The notes: a model not told the origin generated them from the letters alone. A DNA stretch of 64,000 nt from Bombyx mori (GCF_030269925.1 NC_085128.1:1056501-1120500), one strand, 5' to 3'. Numbered from the stretch's first letter, positions 22,731 through 34,410 are shown. Program-made: numbers and translations.

Positions 22731-22979
22731 TTTTTTTTTATTGCTTACATGAGCGGACGAGCTCACAGCCCACCCGGTGTTAAGTGGTTAATGGAGCCCA
22801 TAGACATTTACGACGTAAATGCGCCATCCACCTTGAGATATAAGTTTTAAGGTCTCAAGTATAGTTACAACGGCTGCCCCACCCTTCAAACCGAAACGCA
22901 TTACTGCTTCATGGCAGAAATAGGCAGGGTGGTGGTACCTACCCGTGCGGACTCACAAGAGGTCCTACCACCAGTAATT
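22731..22979 (-). mobile_element. Bm1 SINE fragment
   Basis: T-run, 'attgcttacatgagcggacg', body, end at 'accaccagtaatt'. Head missing. Confidence 0.9.
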
Positions 22980-23456
22980 CACAGCGAATTCAAGCCGGTA
23001 TAACTCGGAGACACTCACAAGCTCACTGCGACATATCTAAGCCGTCAAATATCTTAGATGAGCGTTCGTGCGACGGAGTAGTGACCTCGGGAGATGTACA
23101 TCGCGTATTCAACACGCGGCTTAACATTTAGCGTGCATAATGGAGGACTAGCTAAATGCTAATTCTAGCATTAGAATAAATGCAGATTGTTTGAAAAAAA
23201 AACACCAGATAAAGTTTAGACTGTTATATTTAAAATGTTTTTTTGTAATCTGAATATAAGTAAACTGTTATTACATCTAAAAACCCCCATGGATGTATGC
23301 ATGTAAAGAAAAACCTTTATCATTTCAAACCTGTCATTTAAAGGTTAGTTTCAAAAAAGATTTTCCCTAGACGGAATCACTCATCTGTCTGTCATTTAGT
23401 GAAAAGAGAGTTCAGTTTTGTATAGTATATTAACACTCTTAAAAATATCTCTTCTT
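22980..23456. other. Intergenic DNA, nothing recognised
   Basis: No supported feature. Confidence 0.5.
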
Positions 23457-24147
23457 TACTGGTGATAGGACGTCTTGTGAGTCCGCACGGGTAGGTACCA
23501 CCATCCTGCCTATTTCTGCCGTGAAGCAGTAATGCGTTTTTTTTTTTTATTGCTTAGATGTGTGGACGAGCTCACAGTCCACCTGGTGTTAAGTGGTTAC
23601 TTGAGCCCATAGACATCTACAACGTAAATGCGCCACACACCTTGAGATATAAGTTCTAAGGTCTCAGTATAGTTACAACGGCTGCCCCACCCTTCAAACC
23701 GAAACGCATTACTGCTTCACGGCAGAAACGAGAGGGGCGGTGGTACCTACCCGCGCGGACTCACAAGAGGTCCTACGACCAGTAATTACGCAAATTATAA
23801 TTTTGCGGGTTTGATTTTTATTACACGATGTTATTCCTTCACCGAGGAAGTCAATCGTGAACATTTGTTAAGTAAGTATTTCATTAGAAAAATTGGTACC
23901 CGCCTGCGGGATTCGAACACCGGTGCATCGCTAGATACGATTGCACCGGACGTCTTATCCTTTAGGCCACGACGACTTCATACTTCGTACTTCGACTTCG
24001 TTTCAGTTTGAAGGGCAAGGCAGCCGTAGCTAAAAGTGAGACCTTAGAACTCACGTATCAAGGTAGATGGCGGCATTTACGTGGTAGATGTCTATGGACT
24101 CTGGTAACATCAGGTGGGCCGTGAGCTCGTCCACCCAATTAAGAAAA
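23457..24147 (+). mobile_element. Bm1 SINE interrupted by another Bm1
   Basis: Plus-strand Bm1 pieces 23457-23538 ('actggtgataggacgtcttg' to 'cagtaatgcg') and about 23998-24147 ('gtttcagtttgaagggca' to 'cgtccacccaattaag') are consecutive parts of one element. They are separated by a complete minus-strand Bm1. Confidence 0.8.
23539..23983 (-). mobile_element. Bm1 SINE, full length
   Basis: About 440 bp from the T-run through the whole body to the tRNA-derived head ('ttatcctttaggccacgacg' in plus order). On the minus strand the A-box 'tggcctaaagga' and B-box 'gttcgaatcc' are intact. A short 'acttcgtacttcgacttcg' repeat follows it before the host Bm1 resumes. Confidence 0.95.
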
Positions 24148-24239
24148 AGTCACTCAAGGTCACAGGGACTTGTATTTAAAACGTTTTGCAAGATCACTAA
24201 GCTCTAAATCTGTTTTGCTCTACTGGGATACATTCGAGC

Positions 24240-24505
24240 CAAAAGAAGAATCAAACTCAGGGAAACGAGCTATTGTGCTGCTCTGAGGAATTGTTTGAGA
24301 TGATCCCTTCATCTCCTTTTTATCATCGCCATCGGAGCAGAGTTCATTCAGATTATCTGGAACCGCTACGTTCATCGACAGTGCGTTTCCAGAGGCCTTT
24401 TTTGCCACGCACCATCCGGCTATGGAATGAGCTCCCCTCCACGATGTTTCTCGAGCGCTATGACATGTCCTTCTTCAAAAGAGGCACTACAAGGACAATA
24501 AAAAC
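24240..24505 (+). mobile_element. L1Bm/BMC1-type LINE fragment with internal deletion
   Basis: Encodes the ORF2 C-terminus 'YLEPLRSSTVRFQRPFLP' and 'TIRLWNELPSTMF' up to 'FFKRG' (24273-24475). It then jumps directly to the last bases of the 3' UTR ('ctacaaggacaataaaa'), so most of the 3' UTR is deleted. Confidence 0.8.
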
Positions 24506-24807
24506 AAAAAGCCACATGTGTTTTTTGCAATACATTCAGTTTTAAATTCGAGCGATCCGCATCTACGTCGAAATTCACCGAGTAAATGTGAATTATTTAG
24601 CATAATTTCTGTTGAAAATGAAAATTCACAGTTGGAACGATATAAATGCAAAGAAAGATGACGATAAGAGATATGTTTGAAGTGTCTTTGGCCTCATAGT
24701 TGCGACGCTTGGGGAGGTGATCACGCGGGCATAGTATGGGCCTCGACTATTGACCCCATGACATCAGTCGGGCTAATTGACAGGATAAACGCTATGCCTA
24801 TATATAC

Positions 24808-25067
24808 AGTCATCGTGGCCCAAAGGAAGGAAAGGAACGTCCGGTGCATTCGTATGTAGTGATGCACCAGTGTTAGAATCCCGCAGGCGGGTACGAATTT
24901 TTCTAATGAGATACGTACTTAACAAATGTTCACGATTGACTTCCACGGTGAAGGAATAACGGAATAAGGTGGGTGGCCCATTTACGTTGTAGATGTCTAT
25001 GGGCTTCAGTACCACTTAACACCAGGTGGACTGTGAGCTCTTCCACCCATCTAAGCAATAAAAAAAA
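24808..25067 (+). mobile_element. Bm1 SINE with head and tail, centre deleted
   Basis: The tRNA-like head from 'gtcatcgtggcccaaagga' through 'atcccgcaggcgggtacg' continues to 'ggtgaaggaataac', then jumps to 'aaggtgggtggcccattt' and on to the A-tail. About 190 bp of the centre is missing. Confidence 0.85.
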
Positions 25068-25105
25068 ATAAGCACCAAGTATGCCGTGAGCTCATCAGAG
25101 ACGAC

Positions 25106-25296
25106 TGAGTTTCTCGCCAGATCTTCTCAGTGGGTCGCGTTTCCGATCCGGTGGTAGATTCTGCGAAACACCGCTCTTGCTAGGGCTAGTGCTAGCAACA
25201 TCCTCTGGATAGAGCCCCGTGAGCTCACCTACTCTCTCGGTGAATCTAGTATGACCTCTCGAGGTCACTATTATAGATAGGAAAAAAAACCTCATC
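25106..25296 (+). mobile_element. Jockey-clade LINE 3' UTR fragment
   Basis: The hairpin region 'actgagtttctcgccagatc' and 'ctcagtgggtcgcg' is followed by the rest of the 3' UTR and an A-run. The left arm of the stem has lost its first bases. Confidence 0.8.
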
Positions 25297-25439
25297 AGCT
25301 TAAACCAGGACATTACACATGGCGCGTTAATGATGTTTTAATTTGATTGAAATTATGACGTTCCTTTTCCTAAACGTTTTACTAAAGTAATAAGCCTATA
25401 CGGTGCTTACAAACCACAAATCCCAAATTTTTCGAATTA

Positions 25440-25720
25440 TATTTATTGGAAAAATCAAAGAAGTTCGCGTTTGGGATGGTATGGACATGTGATGAGACGA
25501 AATGAAAATGAGGTTGGTAAGAGAATGTTAACTATGAATGTGGAAAGCTGTAGAGGAAGAGGTAGACCTAATAAGAAATGAATGGATTGCGGGAAAGACG
25601 TTATATTATGTAAGAGGGGAGTGAACGAAGAAATGGTGTATGATAGAGGAGCATGAAAGGAGAAAACATGTTACGCCAACTCCAGGTGACTGGGAGAAGG
25701 ACAGGAGAATGAATTAGTCG
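25440..25720 (+). mobile_element. LINE 3' fragment (RTE-like, family uncertain)
   Basis: The plus strand encodes 'WYGHVMRRNENEVGKRML' and 'CRGRGRPNK', a GHV...GRP.K pattern of LINE ORF2 C-termini. Broken by a stop at 25577-25579. It ends near 'gactgggagaaggacagg'. Relative of 15030-15340. Confidence 0.55.
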
Positions 25721-25744
25721 TAAAACCAAATGCGTTTGTTTTGG

Positions 25745-26235
25745 TATCAAAATCAAAAAAATCAAAATCAAAAATTTTTTATTCAACATAAATGAAAGTA
25801 CATACTTGTTGAACGTCAAAAGAACTACCGCCAATTCACAAGAACTAGCCTCCGTCCTGAGAAGAATTGGCAAGAAACTCAGCGGGCATTTCTTTTTTTT
25901 TTTTAAATATTAGATAAAAATAAATATTAGATTTTTTTTAAATATTCATTTTTACAATGAGTATTATAACGTAACAATTATTACAATATTGAAATGCCCG
26001 GAGCGAGCAACTCATTTCCACTTTGTGCAATCTTCTAGATAATCATTGACTTTATAGCAAGCTTTATTGCACAGACGTTCTTTAATAGTTTTCTTAAAGC
26101 TATGTATATGTAGGTTCTGAACATCTTGTGGGATTTTGTTGTGCAGGCGCACAGACAAACACCCGAATGAATTTCGCATCTTATGTAACCTACTCATCGG
26201 CACAACAAGCTTGTGTTTGTGTATGCCCATTGGGA
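25745..26235 (-). mobile_element. CR1/Daphne-like LINE 3' end
   Basis: The minus strand encodes 'CLSVRLHNKIPQDVQNLHI' and 'FKKTIKERLCNKACYKVND' (26012-26170), a C-terminal pattern of CR1/Jockey-type reverse transcriptases. The 3' side carries a TTTTGAT-type repeat tail (25748-25785 in plus: 'aaaatcaaaa' units). 5'-truncated. Confidence 0.6.
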
Positions 26236-26745
26236 ACAACAAAAATTATCAAATTTAATTATCACCGGGCATTCAAAGTAAAAAAAATATATCCTGGATA
26301 GAGTTGAATGATGATGCACAGAACAACATCTGTCAAGTCCGTTGGTAGATAATATATTTTTGTATTGAATTTTCCTTTAAAGTATGTTAAGCTTATATGA
26401 AAATAAATATTCCCGGAGGAACCGCTGTTAATATGAAACACGGCTAATTAACCTTCCCCCGTTAACGCGATAATTACATATTTCAAATTAATTTAATGAG
26501 CTTTAGACTTGCTTTATAATTTCCTTGAAAATTTAATAAGTAACCGTTGATTCATTATTCGCAGAGATTTTATGATAATGTATTGGTCTGTGTGGGTATT
26601 TCTTCAGTGATTTTGTTGTTGAAAGTTGATACTCTTTCTCAAAATAGCCAGACTTAAGGCCCTACCTAATGGTGAGCAGTTTTCTCTACTATCTGTACGC
26701 AACACGCCTTAAGTATTTGTAACTTAATAAATAGTAGTATATTGT
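26236..26745. other. AT-rich intergenic DNA
   Basis: No supported gene. Confidence 0.5.
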
Positions 26746-26948
26746 ACTAGCGACCCGCCCTCGCTTCGCTTCGGAAACTGTAATTTATTATTGATTTTTC
26801 CACTATTTAATGGATGTTATTATTCATATAAACCTTCCTGTTTAATCACTCTATCTATTAAAAAAACCGCATCAAAATCCGTCGCGTATTTTTAAAGATT
26901 TAAGCATACATAGGGAAAAGCGACTTTGTTTTATACTATGTAGTGATA
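26746..26948 (-). mobile_element. Helitron-like element (CTAGT-ending type)
   Basis: 'actagcgacccgccctcgct' at the left, the same interior as 5267-5479, and right end 'ttttatactatgtagtgata'. Confidence 0.7.
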
Positions 26949-26950
26949 GT

Positions 26951-27290
26951 ATTATGACTGCTACCAGAGGGTTCTTGGTTACTTTGGTCACATTGCTCAG
27001 CGGGTACCAGACAACCTTGAAAAATTGGTATGGTGGGCAAGGTAGAAGGGAAAAGACCCGCCGGCCGACCGCCAAACAATTGGTCAGATCAGGTAACTGC
27101 GCTCACTGGACTATCTGTTGCGACCGCCCTGAGAGAAGCCGAAAACCGAAGGAAATGGAAGCTGATGGTACAAAGAGCCATGAAGGGCTTTCAGAGACAC
27201 GACCTTCAGCAATGAAGTATGCGACTAAGAAGAAGTATTATGATAGCCATTCTACACTTCTAGCACCATGTCTTAAAGAACAGCAAAAAT
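26951..27290 (+). mobile_element. RTE-like LINE, C-terminal ORF2 remnant
   Basis: The frame 27030-27215 encodes 'MVGKVEGKRPAGRPPNNW', 'ALREAENRRKWKLMVQRAM' and ends 'HDLQQ'. Upstream, in another frame, is a 'YFGH'-like motif, so at least one frameshift is present. Typical of the end of a lepidopteran RTE-type ORF2. Confidence 0.65.
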
Positions 27291-27462
27291 AAATTTTAGC
27301 AGTTTTAATACCCGATTATTCATAATTTTTGACCATCGCATGCACACAGACTATGTGTTAGGTTTGTATTTTCTTTAAAATCGTGCATTCCATAAAACGA
27401 ATACAAAAGGCAACGACCGTTTCCGAAAATGAAATAAGAAAATTGGAGTAAATTATGCAATC

Positions 27463-27912
27463 TGAAGTCGTCGTAGCCTAAATGATAAGACGTCCGGTGC
27501 ATTTGTATCTAGCGATGCAACGGTGTTGGAATCCCGCAGGCGGATACCAATTTTTCTAATGAAAAACGTACTTAACAAATGTTCACGATTGACTTCCACG
27601 GTGAAGGAATAACATCGTGTAATAAAAATGAAACCCGCAAAATTATAATTTGCGTAATTACTGGTGGTAGGACCTCTTGTGAGACCGCACGAGTAAGTAC
27701 CACCACCCCGCCTATTTCTGTCGTGAAGCAGTAATGCGTTTCGGTTTGAAGGGTGGGGCAGCCATTGTAACTATACATTAAACCTCAGAACTTGTATCTC
27801 AAGGTGGGTGATGCATTTATGTTGTAGATGTCTATGGGCTCAAGTAACCACTTAACATCAGGTGAACTGTGGGCTCTTCCACCCATCTAAGCAATAAAAA
27901 AAAAAAAAAAAC
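27463..27912 (+). mobile_element. Bm1 SINE, full length
   Basis: Runs from 'gaagtcgtcgtagcctaaat' (A-box region) and 'ggtgttggaatcccgcaggc' (B-box with one change) through the complete body to an A-tail of about 17. Confidence 0.95.
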
Positions 27913-28366
27913 CTATCTATGGGGGCTAGTAGACACTTAACATTGCATGAACTGTCTGCTCGTTCATGCTTCTATGGAAGGGAAAAGTCTCCAACCTCCC
28001 ACCTATCCAACTTTCATCTATTAATAGTAAAGCACATAAAGCTAAGGGCTCTGGAAACTCATTAATTATTCGTGTTCCGCGCAAAAGTTGCTGATGCCAC
28101 TCCACGTCGGCGCAACTTTCTGCGGTGAAGCGAAAATACATGTGAAAAAAGTTTTATTTAAAATCACAATTCAGATTGTTATGCTTGCAAACTTCGTGTG
28201 TGTATAGCGCTTTAATGAAGTCGTCCAGGTGTGAATCAATCAACAAATTAGACTTTAATCTATTAAATTAAGTAAATTTCGTAAAGTTAACGAAAATTAT
28301 TTAATTTTTAAAATCCTGCTTAGTTAATGCTAAAACAATTAAATTTATTTGTTAAATATAAATCCA

Positions 28367-28497
28367 CAAAGTGGATCGATGACTTGCTAAAGATCGCGGG
28401 AGCCCGCTGGATGCAGACTGCGCAAGACCAGTGACTGTGGCGAACCTAGGGCGAGGCGTTTGTTCAGCAGTGGACTTGCATGGACTGAAAAAAAAAA
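28367..28497 (+). mobile_element. RTE-like LINE 3' end
   Basis: Encodes a broken 'WIDDLLKIAGARWMQTAQD' and 'GEAFVQQW' and ends in an A-run. This is the stereotyped end of RTE-type ORF2 in moths. Confidence 0.65.
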
Positions 28498-28507
28498 AAC
28501 AAAAAAA

Positions 28508-29181
28508 GTGTGGCACTCGGGGACGGCCGCGGTAAAGCTATTGCATAGCATTTTTTATCAACTTATGCAATTATAATTAGACAGTAATAATTTAATATTA
28601 AAACAATATCGACCAGAAGTGAGGTAGTTAACAAAAATAAATAAATAACACAGAACTGGCCTAATTATATTTCACTGAATTAACAAAACTTCTAACAAAA
28701 TTATTTCAATTTACTATTAACGAAAACTGTTAAAATTACACAAGTCCCAAACATTTTTCAACAAGAACCGCACACACGAACGCCACGCACAAAAAGAGGC
28801 AAAGGCGCAGCAAGGGATCGTTTTTATAGTTTTAGCGCTGGCTCTCGGTCAGGGGTTGCCTGGACTCGGTAACAATACAATAATAAAATAAGACCACCCT
28901 ATATTTATACACATTAACAAAAGGAAAACATTAACTGTCCCCTTCACACTGATAAACTAGACCGCGCGAGAGAGAGATGGGCAGACTTTTCATGATACGC
29001 ATGCAGTGCAACGTCACGCCGCGCGCTTATTCACAAACACTACACAAGCGCAACGTGTGAATGTGTTGAACCCGGGCTACATGGTAGGCGGAGTGAGGGA
29101 TGTTAGGTTTTATTTTCGTTACGGAATTTCTTGATTCGGTCGCCGCGCTCAAAGCTCGCGATAAAAGCTATGCAATAGCTT
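28508..29181. mobile_element. MITE-like element, copy 2
   Basis: Inverted repeats at 28535-28549 and 29167-29181 match those of copy 1, with the same outer 'gtgtggcact' extension. Relative to copy 1 it has about 260 extra bp (about 28609-28872) bounded by 'aacaat', either an insertion here or a deletion in copy 1. Confidence 0.65.
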
Positions 29182-30600
29182 AATAATTAAATAATATTAT
29201 ATTTCATATACTTAAAACACCCAACTGTAAACTAATATAATGAATATTATGGTAATTATCCAATTAGTATGATAATATATTAAATCACTGCCATATAATA
29301 TATGTTCAATTTTGGTACACTAGCATATGTAGTAAAATGGAAATATCAAGTAGAATTTATTATACTAAACTATATAGTTATACTAGATGGAGCGTGACAA
29401 TTGAATTGAATTCAATTTGAAATTTGAGTTTGATACGTTACTAATTCAATTCGAATGAAATACATACCGCTCTATTATCAATTCTCCTAGTCATCAAACT
29501 GTCGTACGGGGGGCGTTGAATGAAAGCGATTTCTAAAAAAAGCTTTCCTTACTGTACCTACCCTAGTACCTATGTTTTCAAGTTCTTATCACACTGGCAA
29601 AGCTGCTCCGCATGCTGTGTTCTAGTTTGACTTGTACTTTTATATTCGACCACCTGTTTTATAACTAAATTAAAATTAGAAAAGGATTTATTTCAAAACG
29701 AACAACAAGTAATTACGTTGGATAAAATAATCATACGAACCCTGATTCTGAAAGCTACCAATACTATTATAAATGCACCATCACCCGTGCCTTTTAGCCG
29801 TATTCACAACTATTTTCTTTTAGCCCAGTATTCTTCATAATTACTATATTAATTAGTCTTAGGCCCTATCATCATTTTGCAAATAAAATACACCATTATT
29901 TTTGTTTTAGTAATCATCACGAATCAAGGTGTGTGTGATAAAAATATTTGTGGATATTTTGATAAAAAAGATAATTCAATATTCGAATCGATGTGAAAAT
30001 AAAGAGCATTTTGTCAGTTTTACAATTATATGATTTTCAGTTCTGAAATCAATCTAGGCAGAAGATTTTAAACGCAAATATAGTAATAAATATTGGATAG
30101 GATTTAAAAAAAAAGTTTGTTGAAAACTCAGATCTTCTTAGATGTATGGGAAAAAAACAAACACCTGAAATAAAGATTGAATTTTAAAACAATTATAATC
30201 TTATTTTTTCATAGTTTGAACTTTTTATACAAACATTGCAAACAACGTAAGATTTGCAAGTCAAAAGCTAAATTTAATGAGGACAATGTGCGCCTGAGGT
30301 ATTCACCGCTACAAATCTACAAAACGCTACGAGGCTACGGAGCCTACAATGGCGCTACGGAAATGACTCCACCATTTATGTCCGTACATTTTCACTGAAA
30401 AGAATTTACATAGTTCTGTTTTGGAATGTTTTGTTTGTGCCTTTTTATTTAGTTAGATTTAATTTCAACTAAGTGCGTTCTATCAATAGATTTAATTTAC
30501 AAGAGAAGTCAAATAGAAATATTATTTTAAATCATCGGATTCCTACCGACAAACAAAACATAATTTGATGTAATTCGTAATCATTTCAGTTCAATATGAT
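29182..30600. other. Intergenic DNA, nothing recognised
   Basis: AT-rich. A 'gctacgg' motif recurs near 30330-30360. No gene supported. Confidence 0.5.
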
Positions 30601-30778
30601 GTAAAGTTACGCCGGTAATAGTAACGCCATCTATCGTCAAATATTCGAACAAATATCGAAGGATCTAGTAGCACCTAGAACGCTCGAGAAGTACAACGCC
30701 ATCTATTGTCAGAATACGGAAACAGACTACTAGAAATGTGTGGAATATTCTCGATAATTCTAGGGATGTCGTATCGGC

Positions 30779-30812
30779 TATAAAAGAGTTGCAGAGATGG
30801 CACGCAGTCAGT
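30779..30812 (+). promoter_or_regulatory. TATA box and initiator of the interrupted repeat
   Basis: TATAAAAG at 30779-30786 and arthropod-type Inr TCAGT at 30808-30812 (A at 30810), a TATA-to-start spacing of 31 bp. The Jockey insertion starts 17 bp downstream of the predicted start. Confidence 0.55.
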
Positions 30813-30826
30813 CAGTAATCGGAACT

Positions 30827-30861
30827 GATTCCGATAGAGGCACCCGTCACGTGCGGACGTG
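30827..30861 (+). promoter_or_regulatory. Internal Inr-DPE promoter of the Jockey LINE
   Basis: The first bases GATTCC give an Inr-like TGATTC when the last target base is included. With A at 30828 as +1, the DPE heptamer GGACGTG lies at 30855-30861, starting exactly at +28, the canonical spacing. Jockey-type LINEs are known to use such downstream internal promoters. Confidence 0.6.
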
Positions 30862-30940
30862 CTCATCGTCCACTCGATCGCCCGGTCTTTGTTCGCCCGG
30901 CTTTTGTTAGCCCGGCCATTGTTCGCGCGGCCTGTGTTTG

Positions 30941-31090
30941 TGGTACATCTGCCGACTAAGTGCTCTTTCTGGAAGTTTTTATTTGTTTTGTTTCCTTTTG
31001 TTGTTTCTGTGTTCGTGGTACATCTGCCGACAAAGTGGTTTCCTGCAAGTATTTATTTGTTTTGTTTCTTTTCGTAATTTCTGTTTTGTT
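30941..31090 (+). repeat. Two 75-bp tandem repeats in the Jockey 5' UTR
   Basis: 'tggtacatctgccgac' recurs at 30941 and 31016, each followed by related T/G-rich sequence ('atttgttttgtttc'). Confidence 0.7.
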
Positions 31091-31232
31091 GTGCTTTTTC
31101 TTTGTCCTGTAGTAATCGCGCCGCATTGCCACCTGTGTTCAATAGAACCGCTCAGGTCCGAGTAGTTGGGGCCTCGCCGCAAGGCGAGTGTTTTCAAGAC
31201 CCGGGGCCGCCCCACCTGGGTACTCAGCGATC

Positions 31233-32861
31233 ATGGACGCTGTATTCGCGGAATTCCTCCGACTTCGCCACCCACAGCTCGCCTCGGAGTTTTTGGCCTT
31301 CAAGGCCAATCACACTGCGAGCCCTCTCGAGGACTCCGCCGCGCTCGCTGCTCCTGCGTCGCCTGTACCTGCGTGCAGAGCTTCTGCATTGAGCACCGCA
31401 GCCTCTGTCGTGCCTGCCGCTCCCGTGTCGCCTATACTGGCGAGAAAAGCTGCTGCGTCGTCCGCCGTGACCATCGTTTCAGCTGAGCGATCATCCGCGG
31501 CCTCCGTCGCGCCCTCTAAAACACCTACACTTGCTCGTAGGTCGCCTGCACCCGCCTCCTCGTGCTCCGACTCTGACTCGGACATGGAGGTCGACCTCGC
31601 CCCCGCCTCATCGACGGATGGATTCACCCTGGTACAGAAGGGTAAGAAGCGTGCCGCGGAGTCTCGAGCTCCCGCGGCCGCTAAAATTAGCAAAGCCGTG
31701 AACGCGTCGCGCCCCCGCCCTCAGACTCCCGTTGCGCCCCCAGCCCGTGCCACTCCGTCGCCGCGTCCGGTGGCACAAAATAAAACCCAGACCCCTCCCC
31801 CGGTTATCCTTCAGGAGAAGGCAGCTTGGGATCGAGTTTGCCTGGCCCTTAAGGCCAAAAATATAAATTTCACGAATGCCCGTAACCTCGCGAACGGCAT
31901 TCAAATTAAGGTTCAAACACCCGACGACCATAGGGCCCTCTCTTCTTACCTCCGTAAGGAGCGTATAAGTTTCCATACGTATACGCTCCAGGAGGAGCGC
32001 GAACTCCGCGTTGTAATACGCGGAATCCCTAAAGAGTTAGATGTAGAGCTCGTAAAAGCCGACCTGTTAGAACAAGGCCTACCAGTGAATTCTGTGCACC
32101 GTATGCACACCGGTCGCGGTAGGGAGCCATATAATATGGTTCTAGTCGCTCTCCAGCCTACCCCCGAGGGTAAGAAAATCTTTAACACACAGACCGTCTG
32201 TAGGCTCTCTGGTATCGCTGTCGAAGCCCCCCATAAAAAAGGCACTCCTAGCCAGTGCCATAACTGTCAATTGTACGGGCACTCTTCCCGTAACTGTCAC
32301 GCGCGCCCCCGATGTGTTAAGTGTTTGGGCGATCACGCCACGGCCCTCTGCGCTCGCGACCAAAAAACCGCGACGGAACCGCCTAGCTGCGTCCTGTGTC
32401 GAACACAGGGTCACCCCGCGAATTACCGTGGTTGCCCCCGAGCCCCTAAAATAAATCGCCGCGTCGCCCGCCAAAACCGCCTCCGAGCTTCCGACCCAGA
32501 CATCAAAGCCTCGGCACCCTCTGCGTCGCAGGCTAAGCCAGCGTTCGTTCCGGCGGCGGTGCCCAGTGTCTCGGCCTGGGCAAAACCGCTGCCGTACACG
32601 AACACGGCTACAACTCCCTCCTCCGCGATTCGTCCCGCCCCCGCGACTCGTCCCTCTCCCGCGACCTGCCCTCCGACCGCGTCCGACAATCTCGCTTTAG
32701 CGATCGACTTCTTTCAGTCGATCAACTTTGAGCGCGTTAACGCTTTGGGCGACGCCATTCGCGCTGCCTCCACTGCACAACACTTTATCGCCGTTGTGCA
32801 GGAATACGCCGACGTATACGCGTCATTAAATACGTACGTCCTCCCCTCACTCCGCCGGTAA
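31233..32861 (+). CDS. Jockey LINE ORF1 (gag-like nucleic-acid-binding protein)
   Basis: 542 codons from the first ATG (an upstream in-frame GTG at 31188 could lengthen the frame but is a poor start). The N-terminal ~180 residues are Ala/Pro/Ser-rich with an acidic stretch (SDSDSDMEVD). A PRE_C2HC-type region follows (about 'AWDRVCLALKAKNIN' to 'EAPHKKGTPSQ'). Then come three CCHC-like knuckles from residue 342: CHNCQLYGHSSRNC, CVKCLGDHATALC, CVLCRTQGHPANYRGC. Jockey ORF1 proteins bind the element RNA and drive assembly of the retrotransposition complex. The frame is intact. It ends three bases before ORF2. Confidence 0.9.
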   Translation: MDAVFAEFLRLRHPQLASEFLAFKANHTASPLEDSAALAAPASPVPACRASALSTAASVVPAAPVSPILARKAAASSAVTIVSAERSSAASVAPSKTPTLARRSPAPASSCSDSDSDMEVDLAPASSTDGFTLVQKGKKRAAESRAPAAAKISKAVNASRPRPQTPVAPPARATPSPRPVAQNKTQTPPPVILQEKAAWDRVCLALKAKNINFTNARNLANGIQIKVQTPDDHRALSSYLRKERISFHTYTLQEERELRVVIRGIPKELDVELVKADLLEQGLPVNSVHRMHTGRGREPYNMVLVALQPTPEGKKIFNTQTVCRLSGIAVEAPHKKGTPSQCHNCQLYGHSSRNCHARPRCVKCLGDHATALCARDQKTATEPPSCVLCRTQGHPANYRGCPRAPKINRRVARQNRLRASDPDIKASAPSASQAKPAFVPAAVPSVSAWAKPLPYTNTATTPSSAIRPAPATRPSPATCPPTASDNLALAIDFFQSINFERVNALGDAIRAASTAQHFIAVVQEYADVYASLNTYVLPSLRR

Positions 32862-32864
32862 TCA

Positions 32865-34410
32865 ATGGCGTATATAAGTAGAATAAAGCCCCTATCCGTA
32901 ACGATAGGATTTTTTAACGCTTACGGTCTCGCAAATCAACGTGATCAGGTTTCTGACTTTTTGCGTGACCACCAAATTGATATCTTTTTAGTGCAGGAGA
33001 CCCTACTTAAGCCCGCGCGCCGTGACCCTAAAATCGCGAACTATAACATGGTCAGGAACGACAGGCTCTCTGCCCGTGGTGGTGGTACCGTCATTTACTA
33101 TAGAAGAGCCCTGCATTGCGTCCCGCTCGATCCTCCCGCGCTCGCTAATATCGAAGCATCAGTGTGCCGAATCTCACTGACGGGACACGCGCCGATCGTT
33201 ATCGCGTCCGTTTATCTTCCACCGGATAAGATCGTTCTAAGCAGTGATATCGAGGCGCTGCTCGGTATGGGGAGCTCTGTCATTCTGGCGGGCGACCTAA
33301 ATTGTAAACACATCAGGTGGAACTCACACACCACAACCCCGAATGGCAGGCGGCTTGACGCGTTAGTCGATGATCTCGCCTTCGATATCGTCGCTCCGCT
33401 AACCCCGACTCACTACCCGCTAAATATCGCGCATCGCCCGGATATACTCGACATAGCGTTATTAAAAAACGTAACTCTGCGCTTACACTCGATCGAAGTA
33501 GTTTCAGAGTTAGATTCAGACCACCGTCCCGTCGTTATGAAGCTCGGTCGCGCTCCCGATTCCGTTCCCGTCACGAGGACTGTGGTGGATTGGCACACGC
33601 TGGGCATCAGCCTGGCTGAATCTGATCCACCATCGCTCCCGCTTAACCCGGACTCTATCCCGTCTCCTCAGGATACCGCTGAAGCCATAGACATCTTAAC
33701 GTCACACATTACCTCGACATTAGATAGGTCATCGAAACAAGTTGTAGCGGAGGACTTCCTTAACCGCTTCAAATTGTCCGACGATATTAGGGAACTCCTT
33801 AGAGCTAAGAACGCCTCGATACGCGCCTACGACAGGTATCCTACCGCGGAAAATCGTATTCGAATGCGTGCCCTACAACGCGACGTAAAGTCTCGCATCG
33901 CCGAAGTCCGAGATGCCAGATGGTCTGATTTCTTAGAAGGACTCGCGCCCTCCCAAAGGTCTTACTACCGCTTAGCTCGTACTCTCAAATCGGATACGGT
34001 AGTAAGTATGCCCCCCCTCGTAGGCCCCTCAGGCCGACTCGCGGCGTTCGATGATGACGAAAAAGCAGAGCTGCTGGCCGATACATTGCAAACCCAGTGC
34101 ACGCCCAGCACTCAATCCGTGGACCCTGTTCATGTAGAATTAGTAGACAGTGAGGTAGAACGCAGAGCCTCCTTGCCACCCTCTGATGCGTTACCACCCG
34201 TCACCCCGATGGAAGTTAAAGACTTGATCAAAGACCTACGTCCTCGCAAGGCTCCCGGTTCCGACGGTATATCCAACCGCGTTATTAAACTTCTACCCGT
34301 CCAACTCATCGTGATGTTGGCATCTATTTTCAATGCCGCTATGGCGAACTGTATCTTTCCCGCGGTGTGGAAAGAAGCGGACGTTATCGGCATACATAAA
34401 CCCGGTAAAC

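Noticed and set aside
31310..32689. Minus-strand frames of 88-127 codons
   Set aside because: Antisense shadows of Jockey ORF1, which has recognisable zinc knuckles on the plus strand.
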